Part shown: piece by piece, positions 8,370-18,706 of the stretch
How the letters are laid out: each line of letters starts with the position of its first letter
Position numbering within the stretch: position 1 is the first letter of the stretch
Assembly: GCA_910580015.1 (NCBI GenBank)
Contig: CAJTVT010000002.1
Location: 36,381-100,380 of the forward strand
DNA length: 64,000 nucleotides
Reading direction: 5' to 3'
Source: an uncultured Lachnospiraceae bacterium
Lineage (GTDB): Bacteria; Bacillota; Clostridia; Lachnospirales; Lachnospiraceae
Notes under the pieces: model-generated
Database searches by the model: none
Told to the model about the DNA's origin: nothing
Seen by the model: the letters and a program-made list of their open reading frames with translations, nothing else
Program-made: the position numbers and the translations under genes

Positions 8370-10133
8370 TCAGTGATAATTTTTCACCACAATCTGAATA
8401 CTTTCCCTGCCATTATATCGATTAATTTCTGGATAATACACAAAAGAAACCAACATTTCACCACCCTTTGCTGCAAATGCCTGTTCCACCAGCCTGCTTC
8501 CATATTTCCCTCTTAAATATTCCACAAACTGTTCCACCTGTCCGAAATACAATGCGGCAAACTGACCTCCACCTGCACTTTGCACCTGCATCCTGCACAC
8601 ATTTTGATTTTTCCCTAAAATCCTCATAGATAAAATTCGAATATTCCGATCCGCAAACACAGGTTTCTCATTAGCTTTTCCAAAAGGCTCCAACAAACTT
8701 AATTCTTCAATCAATGATGGATTAAGATAGTCCAGCGGCATTGGTACATCGATTACAATTTTTTCCCTTAAGTCTTTATCGGATAATGTAGTAATTTCGT
8801 TTATTTTTCTGCGAAACGGATCCACATTCTCTTCTGGCAACGATAATCCTGCCGCCATTGGATGACCTCCATATTTCATAAATAATTCTTTGCATTTGGA
8901 CATCTCTTCATACATAGAATACGCTTCAATGGAACGCCCAGATCCCTTGACCCCTTCTTCCGCTTTGGTAAGCACAAACACTGGCCGGTGGTACTGTTCC
9001 CGAATGCGCCCAGCAATAATTCCAGCAAGGCTCTCATGGCAGTCTGGCAGATATATAACATATACCTTATCCTCTTTCCATCCCGCATGTTCCACCTGCT
9101 CTTTGGCCTGCAAAATCCCCTGTTCCGTCATTTCCTTACGGCTGACATTCAGATCATACAAATCTTTTGCATATTCTGTCGCCTGATACGCATCCTCTGC
9201 CAAAAGCATCTTAAGAGCACGCTCCGCTGTGTCCAGACGCCCACTCGCATTGAGGCATGGCCCCAATACGAATCCAATATGATAGGCTTTGACACTGCCC
9301 AGTTCAATCTGACTACAGGCCGCAAGCGCACGCATTCCATAATTTTCTGTCTGATTGAGGGCCTTCAACCCTTCCTTGACCAATATCCGGTTTTCCCCTT
9401 GGAGTGCCATCACATCTCCTACAGTAGCAAACGCAGCGTTTTCCAAATATACGAAAGACGCGTCCTCTGCAAAACCCAAATCCTGAAATAACACCTGAAT
9501 CAATTTAAAGGCAACTGCTGCACCACATAGGCTTTTAAAAGGATAAGGACAATCCTGCTGTTTTGGATTTACCACCGCATCTGCTGGAGGGATCTGATAA
9601 ATCCGCTCTCCCTCCTCCAGCTCCTGGTAAGGAACCTCGTGATGATCTGTGAGAATCACAGTCAAGCCAAGTTCCTTCGCAAGCGCAATTTCCTGAAATG
9701 CCGCAATCCCATTATCACAAGTTAAAAGTGTATCTATCCCCTCTGTCGCTGCCTTGCGCACCAATCTCTCATTGACCCCATATCCATCGGACACCCGGTC
9801 AGGTATGGCATAATCGACCTGAGCTTTGCATTTCTTCAATGCAGTATACAGAATATAGACAGACTGAATGCCATCTATATCATAATCGCCCAAAATTCGA
9901 ATTGGCTTATTCTGTTGTATCTTCTCCTGCAGAAGTTTTGATGCCAGCACAATATCTTTCATCAATCTGGGATCATGGAGATCCTTCAAAGTCCCCTGAA
10001 GATACGCTTCAATGGCCTGTTCTCCCACCACTTCTCGGTTTCGGATAATCCTTGCTGTCACTTGGTCAATACCATATCTCTCTGCAATCCCCTTAAAATC
10101 CGCTCTTTTAGCGGCAACTACCCATTCTTCCAT
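8370..10133 (-). CDS. recJ: Single-stranded-DNA exonuclease RecJ
   Basis: This DHH-family 5'-3' exonuclease acts in recombination and mismatch or base-excision repair. With the start used here it is 587 residues. The metal-binding motifs are DYDIDG (83-88) and DHH (163-165), and the DHHA1 domain carries GGHPMAAG in the C-terminal half, followed by an OB-like segment. The ATG at 10133 was chosen because GGAGG lies at 10140-10144, six bases upstream; the longer frame from 10160 has no such site. The start overlaps the 3' end of truA by 16 bases, so truA and recJ are co-transcribed. Confidence 0.95.
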   Translation of the reverse strand: MEEWVVAAKRADFKGIAERYGIDQVTARIIRNREVVGEQAIEAYLQGTLKDLHDPRLMKDIVLASKLLQEKIQQNKPIRILGDYDIDGIQSVYILYTALKKCKAQVDYAIPDRVSDGYGVNERLVRKAATEGIDTLLTCDNGIAAFQEIALAKELGLTVILTDHHEVPYQELEEGERIYQIPPADAVVNPKQQDCPYPFKSLCGAAVAFKLIQVLFQDLGFAEDASFVYLENAAFATVGDVMALQGENRILVKEGLKALNQTENYGMRALAACSQIELGSVKAYHIGFVLGPCLNASGRLDTAERALKMLLAEDAYQATEYAKDLYDLNVSRKEMTEQGILQAKEQVEHAGWKEDKVYVIYLPDCHESLAGIIAGRIREQYHRPVFVLTKAEEGVKGSGRSIEAYSMYEEMSKCKELFMKYGGHPMAAGLSLPEENVDPFRRKINEITTLSDKDLREKIVIDVPMPLDYLNPSLIEELSLLEPFGKANEKPVFADRNIRILSMRILGKNQNVCRMQVQSAGGGQFAALYFGQVEQFVEYLRGKYGSRLVEQAFAAKGGEMLVSFVYYPEINRYNGRESIQIVVKNYH

Positions 10134-10882
10134 TCTTTTCCTCCATATTCCACACTGCAAAGCGTCAACCCCTTTGCGGGCATGGTAACTCCTGCTTGCG
10201 CCCGTATGCCCCCCTCCAATATGCTCAAAACATCCTCTGGTTTTCTCTTTCCTTGTCCAACTTCCACTAAAGTGCCCGTGATAATTCGTACCATATGATG
10301 CAGAAATCCATTCCCTGTAATCATAATGGCAATCTCATTTTCCTTTTTTACAATCTGTATCCGATATATGGTTCGTATCGAAGACTTTTTTCTGGAGGAA
10401 TGAGAACAAAATGCAGAATAATCATGCGTCCCTTCCAAAAATGCTGCTCCCTGGCGCATAGCGACAAGATCAAGTGGTTCTGGGATCCCATACATCCATT
10501 TTCTTCCGAATACATTGGGAACGCTGCTATTATAAATCCGGTAACAGTATGTTTTCTTTTCTGCGGAAAGCCTAGCATGAAATCTTGCAGACACCTCCTC
10601 TATCCCGATGATTCCAATATCCTCTGGCAGATAATGATTTACATAGTCCATAATCTCCTTTGGGGTCCATTCCACGTTTAAATGCACATTTGCAACTTGT
10701 CCGGTAGCATGTACCCCTGCATCTGTCCTACCCGAACCCTGTACTTCCACCTGGCGGTGATCCAACTCTGAAAAAATATAGTTTAATTTTCCCTGAATTG
10801 TTACATCTGTGTTCTTCTGACTCTGCCATCCTTTATAACGAGATCCATCGTACTCTATTGTCAGTTTATAATTTTTCTGCAC
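10118..10882 (-). CDS. truA: tRNA pseudouridine(38-40) synthase
   Basis: This enzyme converts uridines 38-40 in the tRNA anticodon stem to pseudouridine. The 254-residue length is normal. The catalytic aspartate is Asp54 in GSGRTDAGVHA, the signature of the TruA family, and the protein opens with the usual LTIEYDGSRYKGWQ. It is the first gene of a small operon with recJ, whose start lies within its 3' end. The region upstream (10883-11033) separates it from the divergent DHH gene and must hold both promoters. Confidence 0.96.
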   Translation of the reverse strand: MQKNYKLTIEYDGSRYKGWQSQKNTDVTIQGKLNYIFSELDHRQVEVQGSGRTDAGVHATGQVANVHLNVEWTPKEIMDYVNHYLPEDIGIIGIEEVSARFHARLSAEKKTYCYRIYNSSVPNVFGRKWMYGIPEPLDLVAMRQGAAFLEGTHDYSAFCSHSSRKKSSIRTIYRIQIVKKENEIAIMITGNGFLHHMVRIITGTLVEVGQGKRKPEDVLSILEGGIRAQAGVTMPAKGLTLCSVEYGGKEWKNG

Positions 10883-11033
10883 TAATCCAACCCTCTTTTC
10901 ACATAATATGCCATCCTCTGCAACACTTGCAGGTTGTCACCAGATTTTTCCCTTTCATGCATCATAGCAAAATATGATGACTTTTTCAAGGAAATATGAT
11001 AAGATGAACCAATCACAACAAAGGGGGACAAAT

Positions 11034-12002
11034 ATGAATCCATTTGATTTAACCAAACTTTTAAATCACCATACGGTATATATTCAGACTCATAACTTTC
11101 CAGACCCAGATGCCATAGCAAGTGCATACGGCTTACAAGAATTTCTGGCTTGCCATGGCATTGCCGCAAATCTTTGCTATGATGGGAAGATTGACCGACT
11201 CAGCGCAAAGAAAATGCTGGAGACATTTGGAATCTCCATGCTTTCCAAAGATGAGGTTCCTCATATGAAAGAACAGGATTACATTGTAATGGTAGATTCC
11301 CAAAAAAATAATAGTAATGTAACAGACTTGATCGGCGACGAAGTGGCTTGTATCGATCATCATCCTATCTTTTTTCCATATGATTACGCTTACCAGGACA
11401 TTCGTCCCGTAGGATCCTGTTCCTGTATCATCGCTTCTTACTACAAAAATACAAATACCCCCATCAGCCCCCAGTGCGCTGCAGCGCTTGCCTATGGAAT
11501 TAAAATGGACACGGCTGATTTCACACGGGGAACTACTGCGCTTGACGTAGAAATGCTCTCTTTTCTCCATTCTCACGCAGATTGGAAATTAGTGACAAAT
11601 ATGTACAGCAACACAATGGAATTTGATGATCTAAAAGCTTACGGCGCTGCCATACAAAATATACAAATTTTTGACCGAACTGGCTTTGCCTACATCCCAT
11701 TTAACTGCTCTCAGGCGCTTATTGCAATTATTTCAGATTTCATTCTAGCATTGGATGTCGTGGATGTGGCAGTCATCTATGCCATGATGACAGAAGGCAT
11801 CCGATTTTCGATTCGAAGTGAACTGGAATCGGTCCATGCCGGAACTCTGATCGCTGAGTCATTGGCTGCTTATGGCAGCGGCGGCGGACATCCCTCCATG
11901 GCAGGCGGCATGATCCCAGCTCAAAATCTTTCTCTGTTGGGCGGAGATATCCACAACACCATCCAGAATACCTTCCTGAAAGTTATCGCAAAAATGATAT
12001 AA
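11034..12002 (+). CDS. DHH-family phosphoesterase (nanoRNase/oligoribonuclease-like)
   Basis: This is a 322-residue DHH/DHHA1 protein. The metal ligands appear as DPD (24-26), Asp88 in VMVDSQ and DHH (108-110). The C-terminal DHHA1 domain carries GSGGGHPSMAGG. The layout matches the NrnA/bifunctional oligoribonuclease-PAP phosphatase group, but the exact substrate (nanoRNA, pAp or cyclic dinucleotides) cannot be read from sequence. The ATG at 11034 was chosen because AAGGGGG lies just upstream; an in-frame ATG at 10974 lacks this. It is transcribed alone and ends in a strong terminator shared with asnS. Confidence 0.88.
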   Translation: MNPFDLTKLLNHHTVYIQTHNFPDPDAIASAYGLQEFLACHGIAANLCYDGKIDRLSAKKMLETFGISMLSKDEVPHMKEQDYIVMVDSQKNNSNVTDLIGDEVACIDHHPIFFPYDYAYQDIRPVGSCSCIIASYYKNTNTPISPQCAAALAYGIKMDTADFTRGTTALDVEMLSFLHSHADWKLVTNMYSNTMEFDDLKAYGAAIQNIQIFDRTGFAYIPFNCSQALIAIISDFILALDVVDVAVIYAMMTEGIRFSIRSELESVHAGTLIAESLAAYGSGGGHPSMAGGMIPAQNLSLLGGDIHNTIQNTFLKVIAKMI

Positions 12003-12013
12003 TTCATAATAAC

Positions 12014-12070
12014 AGAGGCTTTTGCATCCCCAGCACATGTTTAAAAATGCTCTGGAATGCAAAAGCCTCT
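12014..12070. terminator. Bidirectional terminator between DHH gene and asnS
   Basis: A perfect 14-base inverted repeat, AGAGGCTTTTGCAT at 12014-12027 with its complement at 12057-12070. A further partial CCAGCA/TGCT pairing lies inside the loop. It sits between two convergent stop codons. Confidence 0.7.
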
Positions 12071-12080
12071 CTATACGATA

Positions 12081-13472
12081 CTACAATTCACAATTATTTA
12101 CAGTTCTTGGGAATGGAACCACATCACGGATATTGGTCATACCGGTCAAATACATCACACACCGCTCAAATCCCAGTCCAAAACCGGCATGTCTGGCAGA
12201 ACCATATTTACGCAGATCCAAATAAAAACCATAATCTTCTTTATTCAATCCAAGTTCATCCATTCGTTGGCACAACTTTTCAAGATCGTCCTCTCTCTGA
12301 CTGCCTCCAATGATCTCTCCGATTCCAGGCACCAGACAGTCCACAGCGGCAACCGTCTTGCCGTCTGGATTCAGTTTCATATAAAATGCCTTGATCTCCT
12401 TGGGATAATCTGTCACAAATACTGGACGCTGAAAGACTTCCTCTGTCAGATACCGTTCATGCTCTGTCTGCAAATCGGCTCCCCAGGACACTTTATATTC
12501 AAAATTCTCATTGTTCTTCTCTAAAATCTCAATCGCCTCTGTATATGTCACATGGGCAAATTCAGAATCGGCAACATGCTTCAGACGTTCCAGAAGGCCC
12601 TTATCCACAAAATGATTGAAAAATTGCATCTCCTCAGGCGCATTTTCCAGCACATAATTGATGATATATTTCAACATACTCTCTGCCAGCATCATATCAT
12701 CTTTCAGATCTGCAAAGGCAATTTCTGGTTCAATCATCCAAAACTCTGCCGCATGTCTGGTTGTATTGGAATTTTCTGCTCGGAAGGTTGGACCAAAAGT
12801 ATAGATATTTTTAAAGGCCATGGCATAAGCCTCTCCATTTAACTGCCCACTCACCGTAAGATTGGTAGGTTTGTTAAAGAAATCCTGTGAAAAATCTACC
12901 GTTCCATCCTGATTTTTGGGCACATCCTTCAGATTCAGCGTAGTCACCTGGAACATCTCTCCTGCCCCTTCGCAGTCACTTCCTGTAATCAATGGCGTGT
13001 GCACATACACAAAATCCCTCTCCTGGAAAAACTTATGGATTGCATATGCAATCAGGGAACGCACCCGAAACACGGCCTCAAAGGTATTGGTCCTTGGCCT
13101 CAAATGGGAGATTGTCCGCAGGTACTCAAAACTGTGGCGTTTCTTCTGCAATGGATAATCTGGTGTGGATTTCCCTTCAATGATCACTTCCTCTGCTTGA
13201 ATCTCAAAAGGCTGTTTTGCCTGAGGCGTAGGAACCAACTTCCCTGTCACCAGAATCGCCGCCCCGACATTTAACTTCTCCACCTCTGCAAAATTAGACA
13301 ATGCGTCATGATACACCACCTGAAGAGGCTCAAAAAATGTACCGTCATTTACCACAATAAATCCAAAATTCTTAGAACCTCGGATGCTTCTCACCCATCC
13401 GCCGATGCTCACTTCTTTCTCTAAGTATTCTTCTTTGTTCCGATACAAGTCTTTGATGTTTATCAATTCCAT
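12081..13472 (-). CDS. asnS: Asparaginyl-tRNA synthetase
   Basis: This class II aminoacyl-tRNA synthetase charges tRNA-Asn. The 463 residues hold an N-terminal OB anticodon-binding domain ([20 protein letters not shown]), motif 2 around [16 protein letters not shown] and motif 3 as [15 protein letters not shown]. The gene follows the trigger-factor-like lipoprotein gene by 36 bases, so the two probably share the promoter at 14778-14806. No T-box leader fits in that gap. Confidence 0.97.
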   Translation of the reverse strand: MELINIKDLYRNKEEYLEKEVSIGGWVRSIRGSKNFGFIVVNDGTFFEPLQVVYHDALSNFAEVEKLNVGAAILVTGKLVPTPQAKQPFEIQAEEVIIEGKSTPDYPLQKKRHSFEYLRTISHLRPRTNTFEAVFRVRSLIAYAIHKFFQERDFVYVHTPLITGSDCEGAGEMFQVTTLNLKDVPKNQDGTVDFSQDFFNKPTNLTVSGQLNGEAYAMAFKNIYTFGPTFRAENSNTTRHAAEFWMIEPEIAFADLKDDMMLAESMLKYIINYVLENAPEEMQFFNHFVDKGLLERLKHVADSEFAHVTYTEAIEILEKNNENFEYKVSWGADLQTEHERYLTEEVFQRPVFVTDYPKEIKAFYMKLNPDGKTVAAVDCLVPGIGEIIGGSQREDDLEKLCQRMDELGLNKEDYGFYLDLRKYGSARHAGFGLGFERCVMYLTGMTNIRDVVPFPRTVNNCEL

Positions 13473-13508
13473 AGCTCTTCTCCTTATCTGTCCTTCCTAT
13501 TTCTATTC

Positions 13509-14732
13509 TTATTCCTTCTCTTCTTCCTTATCGTTCTCTTCTTCCTTATCGCCCTCTTCTTCCTTCTCTGACTCTGTGCTGTCTGTGGAAGTATCCTTTT
13601 CCTCATATGTGATCACTGCATTGTCAATCAGAATATCCAACGTTTTTTCACTGAGAAAAGCATTCTTCAAATATGCTTCTCCAAATTGCTCAACCAGATC
13701 TTCCTCATCCTCATAACCATACTGTGAGATGATATCATTCTTATATTCTGTAAATTCCTCATCATCCAATTCAATCTTCTCTTTCTTGGCAATGGCTTCC
13801 AATATCATCTGATTTTCCAGACTTTCCTTTACCATCTGTTCCACCTGTTCTTTGAATTCTTCCTCTGTGGTATTGATTGTGGACAGATAATCTTTCAGCT
13901 CCACTCCATAATTCGTCTGAATATTTGACGTAAACTGTTCAATGTAATCATCTACCTTTTCTTTTAAGAGATCTTCTGGCACATCCACCTTACAGTTGTT
14001 GTGCAATTCTTGAAACAGCATATTTTCGGTCTCTGTCTCTTTGGTGCTCTCATTGCTGGTTTCCAACTGCTCTTTGACTCCCTTTTCCAAATCCTTTACA
14101 TTTTCATATCCCTGGGAAGAAAAATTAGTGGTCACATCTTTGTCCGTCACCGTATCGTATGTCTTCGTCTTAAGAATCTTATTCACAGTGACATTAAAGA
14201 TCACTTCTTTCCCGTTTAACTCTGGATTTCCATAATTTTCTGGAAAAGTCAGCTCTAATTTTACTTTCTCTCCCACCTTTTTACCGATCAATCCATCTTC
14301 AAATCCATCAATAAAACTATTTGACCCAATGATCAGGTTCGCCCCCTGAGCTGTACCGCCATCAAAGGCAACGCCATCCTTGACCCCTTCATAATCAATG
14401 TTGGCAACGTCTCCCTCTTCCACCGTCGTCTTATCTGTCTCCTCATACACTTCATAAGACGTCAACATACTGTTAATACTACTCTTCACATCCTCGTCTG
14501 TCACTTTACGGGTTGCAACGGTCAATTTAAGTCCCATATATTCCCCTAAATCCACACATTCATCTAAATCATAACCCAAACTGGACTCATCAAGGGAACC
14601 AGAACCCTTGTTATCCTTGCTGTCCTGCGTTTCCTGCTTCTTCTGATTACTGTCTTCCTTCTTTGTCCCACAGCCGCCAACCAGTGATACCACACACAAA
14701 GCAGCCAACAATACAATTATTTTCTTCTTCAT
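13509..14732 (-). CDS. Trigger-factor-like FKBP peptidyl-prolyl isomerase, lipoprotein
   Basis: This 407-residue protein begins with a lipoprotein signal and lipobox LVGGC (Cys21), then a charged linker. An FKBP-type isomerase domain runs over about residues 105-187 (DVANIDYEGVKDG, FIDGFEDGLIGKKVGEK). A helical C-terminal part like that of trigger factor follows, and the tail beyond about residue 380 is acidic. The ribosome-binding N-terminal domain of true trigger factor is missing. I infer an extracytoplasmic folding chaperone, a functional counterpart of PrsA, acting on exported proteins at the membrane. It is first in an operon with asnS. Confidence 0.87.
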   Translation of the reverse strand: MKKKIIVLLAALCVVSLVGGCGTKKEDSNQKKQETQDSKDNKGSGSLDESSLGYDLDECVDLGEYMGLKLTVATRKVTDEDVKSSINSMLTSYEVYEETDKTTVEEGDVANIDYEGVKDGVAFDGGTAQGANLIIGSNSFIDGFEDGLIGKKVGEKVKLELTFPENYGNPELNGKEVIFNVTVNKILKTKTYDTVTDKDVTTNFSSQGYENVKDLEKGVKEQLETSNESTKETETENMLFQELHNNCKVDVPEDLLKEKVDDYIEQFTSNIQTNYGVELKDYLSTINTTEEEFKEQVEQMVKESLENQMILEAIAKKEKIELDDEEFTEYKNDIISQYGYEDEEDLVEQFGEAYLKNAFLSEKTLDILIDNAVITYEEKDTSTDSTESEKEEEGDKEEENDKEEEKE

Positions 14733-14777
14733 AAATCGTTTACCTTTCTTCTACAAACAAAATTTCCTTACTTCACA

Positions 14778-14806
14778 ATAATAAAGGATAGCACATTTCT
14801 CACCAA
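14778..14806 (-). promoter_or_regulatory. Promoter for the isomerase lipoprotein-asnS operon
   Basis: On the minus strand TTGGTG (14801-14806) and TATTAT (14778-14783) are spaced by 17 bases, about 45 bases upstream of the start codon at 14732. Confidence 0.55.
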
Positions 14807-14864
14807 ATGGAAAGGCTTCCCTGCCACAAATCACAAATAAATCACAATCTTAGCCACGAATAGT

Positions 14865-14893
14865 TTTAATTTCAGGCGCTTATGTGGTACAAT
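14865..14893 (+). promoter_or_regulatory. Possible promoter for nicotinate phosphoribosyltransferase
   Basis: TTTAAT (14865-14870) and TACAAT (14888-14893) are spaced by 17 bases, 36 bases before the ATG at 14929. The -35 match is weak. Confidence 0.35.
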
Positions 14894-14928
14894 GGCAGCA
14901 TGAACTTTGAAAGGAGCTTATCCAACTT

Positions 14929-16377
14929 ATGAATACAGAACATTTGACTCTGCTGACAGACCTTTATGAGCTTACCATGATGCAGGGCTATTTTAAAACT
15001 GGAAACCAGGACACCGTCGTATTTGACGCTTTTTACCGCGCCAATCCAGATAACGGCGGTTATGCTATCTGTGCTGGACTTGCCCAGATCATACAGTATA
15101 TCGAACAGCTTCACTTTGATCAATCTGACATTTCCTATCTCAGATCTCTTGGCATGTTCGATGATGATTTCTTATCCTACCTTGAGACATTCCATTTTTC
15201 AGGAGATATTTATGCAATCCCAGAGGGAACCGTGATTTTCCCCAGGGAACCCCTGGTGAAAGTGATTGCTCCCATTTTAGAGGCACAATTGATTGAAACT
15301 GCCATCTTAAATATCTTAAATCATCAGAGCCTGATCGCCACCAAAGCAGCACGTGTCTGCTATGCAGCTCAGGGGGATAGCGTAATGGAATTTGGACTGC
15401 GAAGGGCACAAGGGCCAGACGCTGGGGTATACGGCGCAAGAGCGGCAGTGATCGGCGGCTGTTGTGGAACCTCCAACGTGCTAAGCGGCAAACTCTTTGA
15501 TATTCCAGTAAAAGGCACCCATGCCCATAGCTGGATCATGAGTTTTCCTGATGAGTACACCGCTTTTTGGACCTACGCCAAATCCTATCCTTCTGCCTGC
15601 ATCCTGCTGGTAGATACTTACGATACCTTAAAATCTGGTATTCCCAATGCTATCCGAGTCTTTAAAGAAATGCAAAAGCAGGGCATTCCCCTTACCAATT
15701 ACGGAATTCGCATGGACAGCGGCGATCTTGCGTATCTGTCCAAAAAAGCGCGAAAAATGCTGGATCAGGCAGGTTTTGAAGACGCCGTGATCTCTGCTTC
15801 CAATGATTTAGATGAATATCTTATTGAAAATTTAAAAGCACAGGGCGCAACCATCACCTCCTGGGGTGTAGGCACCAACTTGATTACTTCCAAAAATTGT
15901 CCCGCTTTTGGCGGTGTGTATAAACTGGCAGCCATTCAAAATAAACAAGGAGAATTTATACCAAAGATAAAGCTTTCCGAAAACACTGAAAAAGTGACAA
16001 ATCCGGGCAACAAAACGATTTATCGTATTTATGAAAAGGATTCTGGCAAAATCAAAGCCGATCTGATCTGTCTGGAGGGTGAAACCTTTGACTGTAACAA
16101 GGATCTTCGGATTTTTGATCCCTTAGAAACTTGGAAATATACCAATCTAAAAGGTGGCGAATATACCATGCGCAAGCTTCCGATCCAGGTTTTTGACAAA
16201 GGACGTTGTATCTATCAGACGCCAAAGGTGATGGATATTCAAAAATATTGTGAACAGGAAAAAGATACCTTGTGGAACGAGACGAAACGTTTTGTCAATC
16301 CCAACAAAGTATATGTCGATCTCTCCGATAAATTATTTGAAATGAAACGGAACATTTTAAGAGGATTTTCAAAATAA
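14929..16377 (+). CDS. pncB: Nicotinate phosphoribosyltransferase
   Basis: This enzyme joins nicotinate and PRPP to give nicotinate mononucleotide, the entry step of NAD salvage. The 482 residues fit the long Gram-positive form. The opening LLTDLYELTMMQGYF is the family signature. A histidine-rich loop KGTHAHSW holds the likely autophosphorylated His, and YGIRMDSGDLAYLSKKAR is the phosphoribosyl-binding region. A GAAAGGAG site lies about 12 bases before the ATG, a long spacing. The gene stands alone and ends in a clear hairpin terminator. NadE for the last step of the pathway is encoded at 1250-3193. Confidence 0.96.
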   Translation: MNTEHLTLLTDLYELTMMQGYFKTGNQDTVVFDAFYRANPDNGGYAICAGLAQIIQYIEQLHFDQSDISYLRSLGMFDDDFLSYLETFHFSGDIYAIPEGTVIFPREPLVKVIAPILEAQLIETAILNILNHQSLIATKAARVCYAAQGDSVMEFGLRRAQGPDAGVYGARAAVIGGCCGTSNVLSGKLFDIPVKGTHAHSWIMSFPDEYTAFWTYAKSYPSACILLVDTYDTLKSGIPNAIRVFKEMQKQGIPLTNYGIRMDSGDLAYLSKKARKMLDQAGFEDAVISASNDLDEYLIENLKAQGATITSWGVGTNLITSKNCPAFGGVYKLAAIQNKQGEFIPKIKLSENTEKVTNPGNKTIYRIYEKDSGKIKADLICLEGETFDCNKDLRIFDPLETWKYTNLKGGEYTMRKLPIQVFDKGRCIYQTPKVMDIQKYCEQEKDTLWNETKRFVNPNKVYVDLSDKLFEMKRNILRGFSK

Positions 16378-16381
16378 ACAA

Positions 16382-16421
16382 CAGGAAAGTATGGGATAGC
16401 AGTTATGCCCATACTTTCCTG
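16382..16421 (+). terminator. Intrinsic terminator after pncB
   Basis: A 14-base perfect stem, CAGGAAAGTATGGG at 16382-16395 with its complement at 16408-16421, has a 12-base loop and is followed by a T-rich TTTGTCTTT. The facing chemoreceptor gene ends 41 bases beyond, so it may serve both strands. Confidence 0.75.
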
Positions 16422-16461
16422 TTTGTCTTTCATATTTTCGCTTTGCGCTCTTCTCTTTGAT

Positions 16462-18336
16462 TTATTCAACAATATCCAACAATTTTTCTGTAATGTTCGC
16501 CATATGAGAGGAAACTTGCTTTGTATCTTGAGAAATCTGAACATTCCCCTCCACAACGCCGGAAATCCGTTCAATCTGACTGACCGCATTTGAGACAATA
16601 CTGACATTTTGTCTGACCATCTCCGTGATCTCTTTCACATCGTGATCCGTTTTTCTAATATCTTCCACAACGATATCAAAAGCCTCCACCGTCTGATCCG
16701 TGATTTCCTGTCCGCTTTCCACAGCCTGAATGGAATTCATAATCAAATCGTTGGTCTCTTTCGCAGCCTGTGCACTTCTGGCTGCCAACTCCCCGACCTG
16801 TGTTGCCACAACTGCAAAGCCTTTTCCCAAATCTCCAGCTCTAGCAGCCTCGATGGAGGCGTTCAGCGAAAGCATATTCGTCTGGTGTGCAATGGAATTA
16901 ATCTCACCAATAATTTTTTCAATCTCTATGGACATCTCACTGATTTTTTGCATGGAGTTTGTCAAAAGCCTCATCCGACTTTGTGTCTCTGCAATTTTAT
17001 CTGATGTATGTTCTGTCGCAGCTGTCACATTGATTGCCATCGTCACACTGCTGTTCAATTCTTCGGTAAGCTGGCCCATGGTCTGTTTTAATTCGTCCAC
17101 CGCCTTTTCCTGCTCCCCAGTTCCATGAAAGATATGATCTGCATTCTCAAGGGTTTCCCCTGACACCTGATTTAAATCCCGACAGGCTATTTTCACATTT
17201 TGAATCAGACGCTGGTTCTGTTCCATATCTTGTTTCTGCTGTTCGATGAGCTGCTCATTTTGATTGATACTCTGACAAATACTCTCCACCATCTTATTGA
17301 TGCTGTCAGACAACATTGTAAACTCTGGATTTCCGTGTTCATCGATAACAATTTCAAAGTTTCCTGCTGCAATTTCACTCATAGAATTGGAGATCTGGTT
17401 GATTCCTTGTACAATTTTTTCATCTACCATACGATTAATCATCCATAACAGCACTCCAAAAATCAACAGCATACTCAAAGACACCACCAGTGTCTGACTA
17501 CTGCGCCCTGCATAATATTCGCTGGATGGCAGAAAGGTTCCGATAATCTGCCCATCATACTCCTCTGCTACATAATAACCCTTGACCCCATCGACAACTG
17601 CTCTTCCCTTTCCCGTATAATTTGCTGGAAATCCTGCATCTGTTGCCAGCGTGTCAATCAATTCCGCATTTCTATGTGCCAAAATCTGTCCACTTTTCGC
17701 GTCAATCGCATAAATATAGCCCTCTGTGCCAAAGTCCATATCTTTTAATACCGTGGAAATCTCTGTCCCTGTAAGCATTTCCTCCAAGACTTCTGGATGC
17801 ACTCCTACCTGTACAACTCCCTTTGCGTCTGTTCTGGCCACGCCAATATACTGCATGACAATTCCCTTTGAGGCATTCACCTGAGGCTCCTGCACAATCT
17901 CAATGGAAGGCTCCTCCACAATTACCATAAATGCATTGGACTGTTCCCCGCTTTTCATATCAAACCCTACATAGTCTTCAAAATTACTGCTAATGATAAT
18001 CCCATCTTCATCAATCACATGCAATTCATTAACCATCAGACGCTGCGTAATTTTATCCAACTTATCCAAATCACCCACAATGGATGGATCTTGGGCAAGC
18101 ATATCCGCAAAAGCCCTTGTCTTTGCAAGATTATCTTTGCTAAGATTTTCTGTAAGCCGTTCAATGTTTGACGCATTGCTGGCAAGTTTCTCTTTTACAT
18201 CTTCCAGCTTATCTCTGCTTGCAGAATCATTACTCTTCTGGCTCACAACCGTTTGCAGAGTAAAAATAGCCGCAATCGTCAGAACAAGCGCAGTGAGCAT
18301 ATAGAAAAAAAGCCGCTTGGTAAATAATTTTTTCAT
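16462..18336 (-). CDS. Methyl-accepting chemotaxis protein
   Basis: This 624-residue transmembrane chemoreceptor has TM1 at about residues 9-29, a large extracellular sensor of dCache style (residues ~35-275, with [18 protein letters not shown]), TM2 at about 281-302 and a HAMP region. The cytoplasmic coiled coil has the conserved tip [20 protein letters not shown] and [15 protein letters not shown]. It would signal through CheA/CheW, but no che or flagellar genes are in this window. The ligand is unknown. It is a single-gene unit with an unusual upstream region that holds a TATAAT box and a hairpin (18436-18514). Confidence 0.93.
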   Translation of the reverse strand: MKKLFTKRLFFYMLTALVLTIAAIFTLQTVVSQKSNDSASRDKLEDVKEKLASNASNIERLTENLSKDNLAKTRAFADMLAQDPSIVGDLDKLDKITQRLMVNELHVIDEDGIIISSNFEDYVGFDMKSGEQSNAFMVIVEEPSIEIVQEPQVNASKGIVMQYIGVARTDAKGVVQVGVHPEVLEEMLTGTEISTVLKDMDFGTEGYIYAIDAKSGQILAHRNAELIDTLATDAGFPANYTGKGRAVVDGVKGYYVAEEYDGQIIGTFLPSSEYYAGRSSQTLVVSLSMLLIFGVLLWMINRMVDEKIVQGINQISNSMSEIAAGNFEIVIDEHGNPEFTMLSDSINKMVESICQSINQNEQLIEQQKQDMEQNQRLIQNVKIACRDLNQVSGETLENADHIFHGTGEQEKAVDELKQTMGQLTEELNSSVTMAINVTAATEHTSDKIAETQSRMRLLTNSMQKISEMSIEIEKIIGEINSIAHQTNMLSLNASIEAARAGDLGKGFAVVATQVGELAARSAQAAKETNDLIMNSIQAVESGQEITDQTVEAFDIVVEDIRKTDHDVKEITEMVRQNVSIVSNAVSQIERISGVVEGNVQISQDTKQVSSHMANITEKLLDIVE

Positions 18337-18435
18337 GATTCGTACCTTCCTTCCCTGGTTCTTTTGGATATTTATATGATAGAAAATACAAAAAATTTGT
18401 TATTCTCTTGCCATATCACCGTTGATTCAACCTAT

Positions 18436-18499
18436 AAAAAAAGTACAAGGCACTTCAAAATCGAAAAGAGAAAAATACAAAAAAGAAGTAACCTTGTAC
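18436..18499 (-). terminator. Hairpin with T-tract upstream of the chemoreceptor gene
   Basis: On the minus strand a stem of GTACAAGG (18492-18499) and GAAGT (18485-18489) pairs with ACTTC (18452-18456) and CCTTGTAC (18443-18450). It is followed by seven T residues at 18436-18442. It could end transcription from the ABC operon, whose last stop is 208 bases upstream. Alternatively, with the TATAAT at 18509-18514, it could be a leader attenuator for the chemoreceptor. The remaining bases of the 370-base gap (18337-18706) are AT-rich and show no gene. Confidence 0.65.
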
Positions 18500-18508
18500 A
18501 TCTATTCT

Positions 18509-18514
18509 ATTATA
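18509..18514 (-). promoter_or_regulatory. TATAAT box just upstream of the leader hairpin
   Basis: A perfect -10 hexamer on the minus strand, with no good -35. A transcript from it would start near 18502, directly at the base of the hairpin at 18443-18499. Confidence 0.35.
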
Positions 18515-18706
18515 CAATGAAAAAATAATAATTGATAGGCTTATTTGTAGAAATTTCTATAAATTGTGAAATTTTGGTAACAACTTGTATCAAAATGTTA
18601 CACTCTGCCTTTTTAATTTTTACAATTCCAACTTATTTTTCATACAATATAAACAAACATTCACACTTTTTCTACGCAAATTGCTTGCAATAAATTTATA
18701 AGAGCC

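Noticed and set aside
8988..9491. 167-residue plus-strand frame
   Set aside because: It lies antisense to recJ, whose motifs are complete.
10882..11169. 95-residue minus-strand frame upstream of truA
   Set aside because: It overlaps the divergent DHH gene and the promoter gap, and the protein shows no family-like pattern; it is a shadow frame.
13473..13508. Search for a T-box leader upstream of asnS
   Set aside because: The 36-base gap cannot hold one, and the operon promoter lies before the previous gene.
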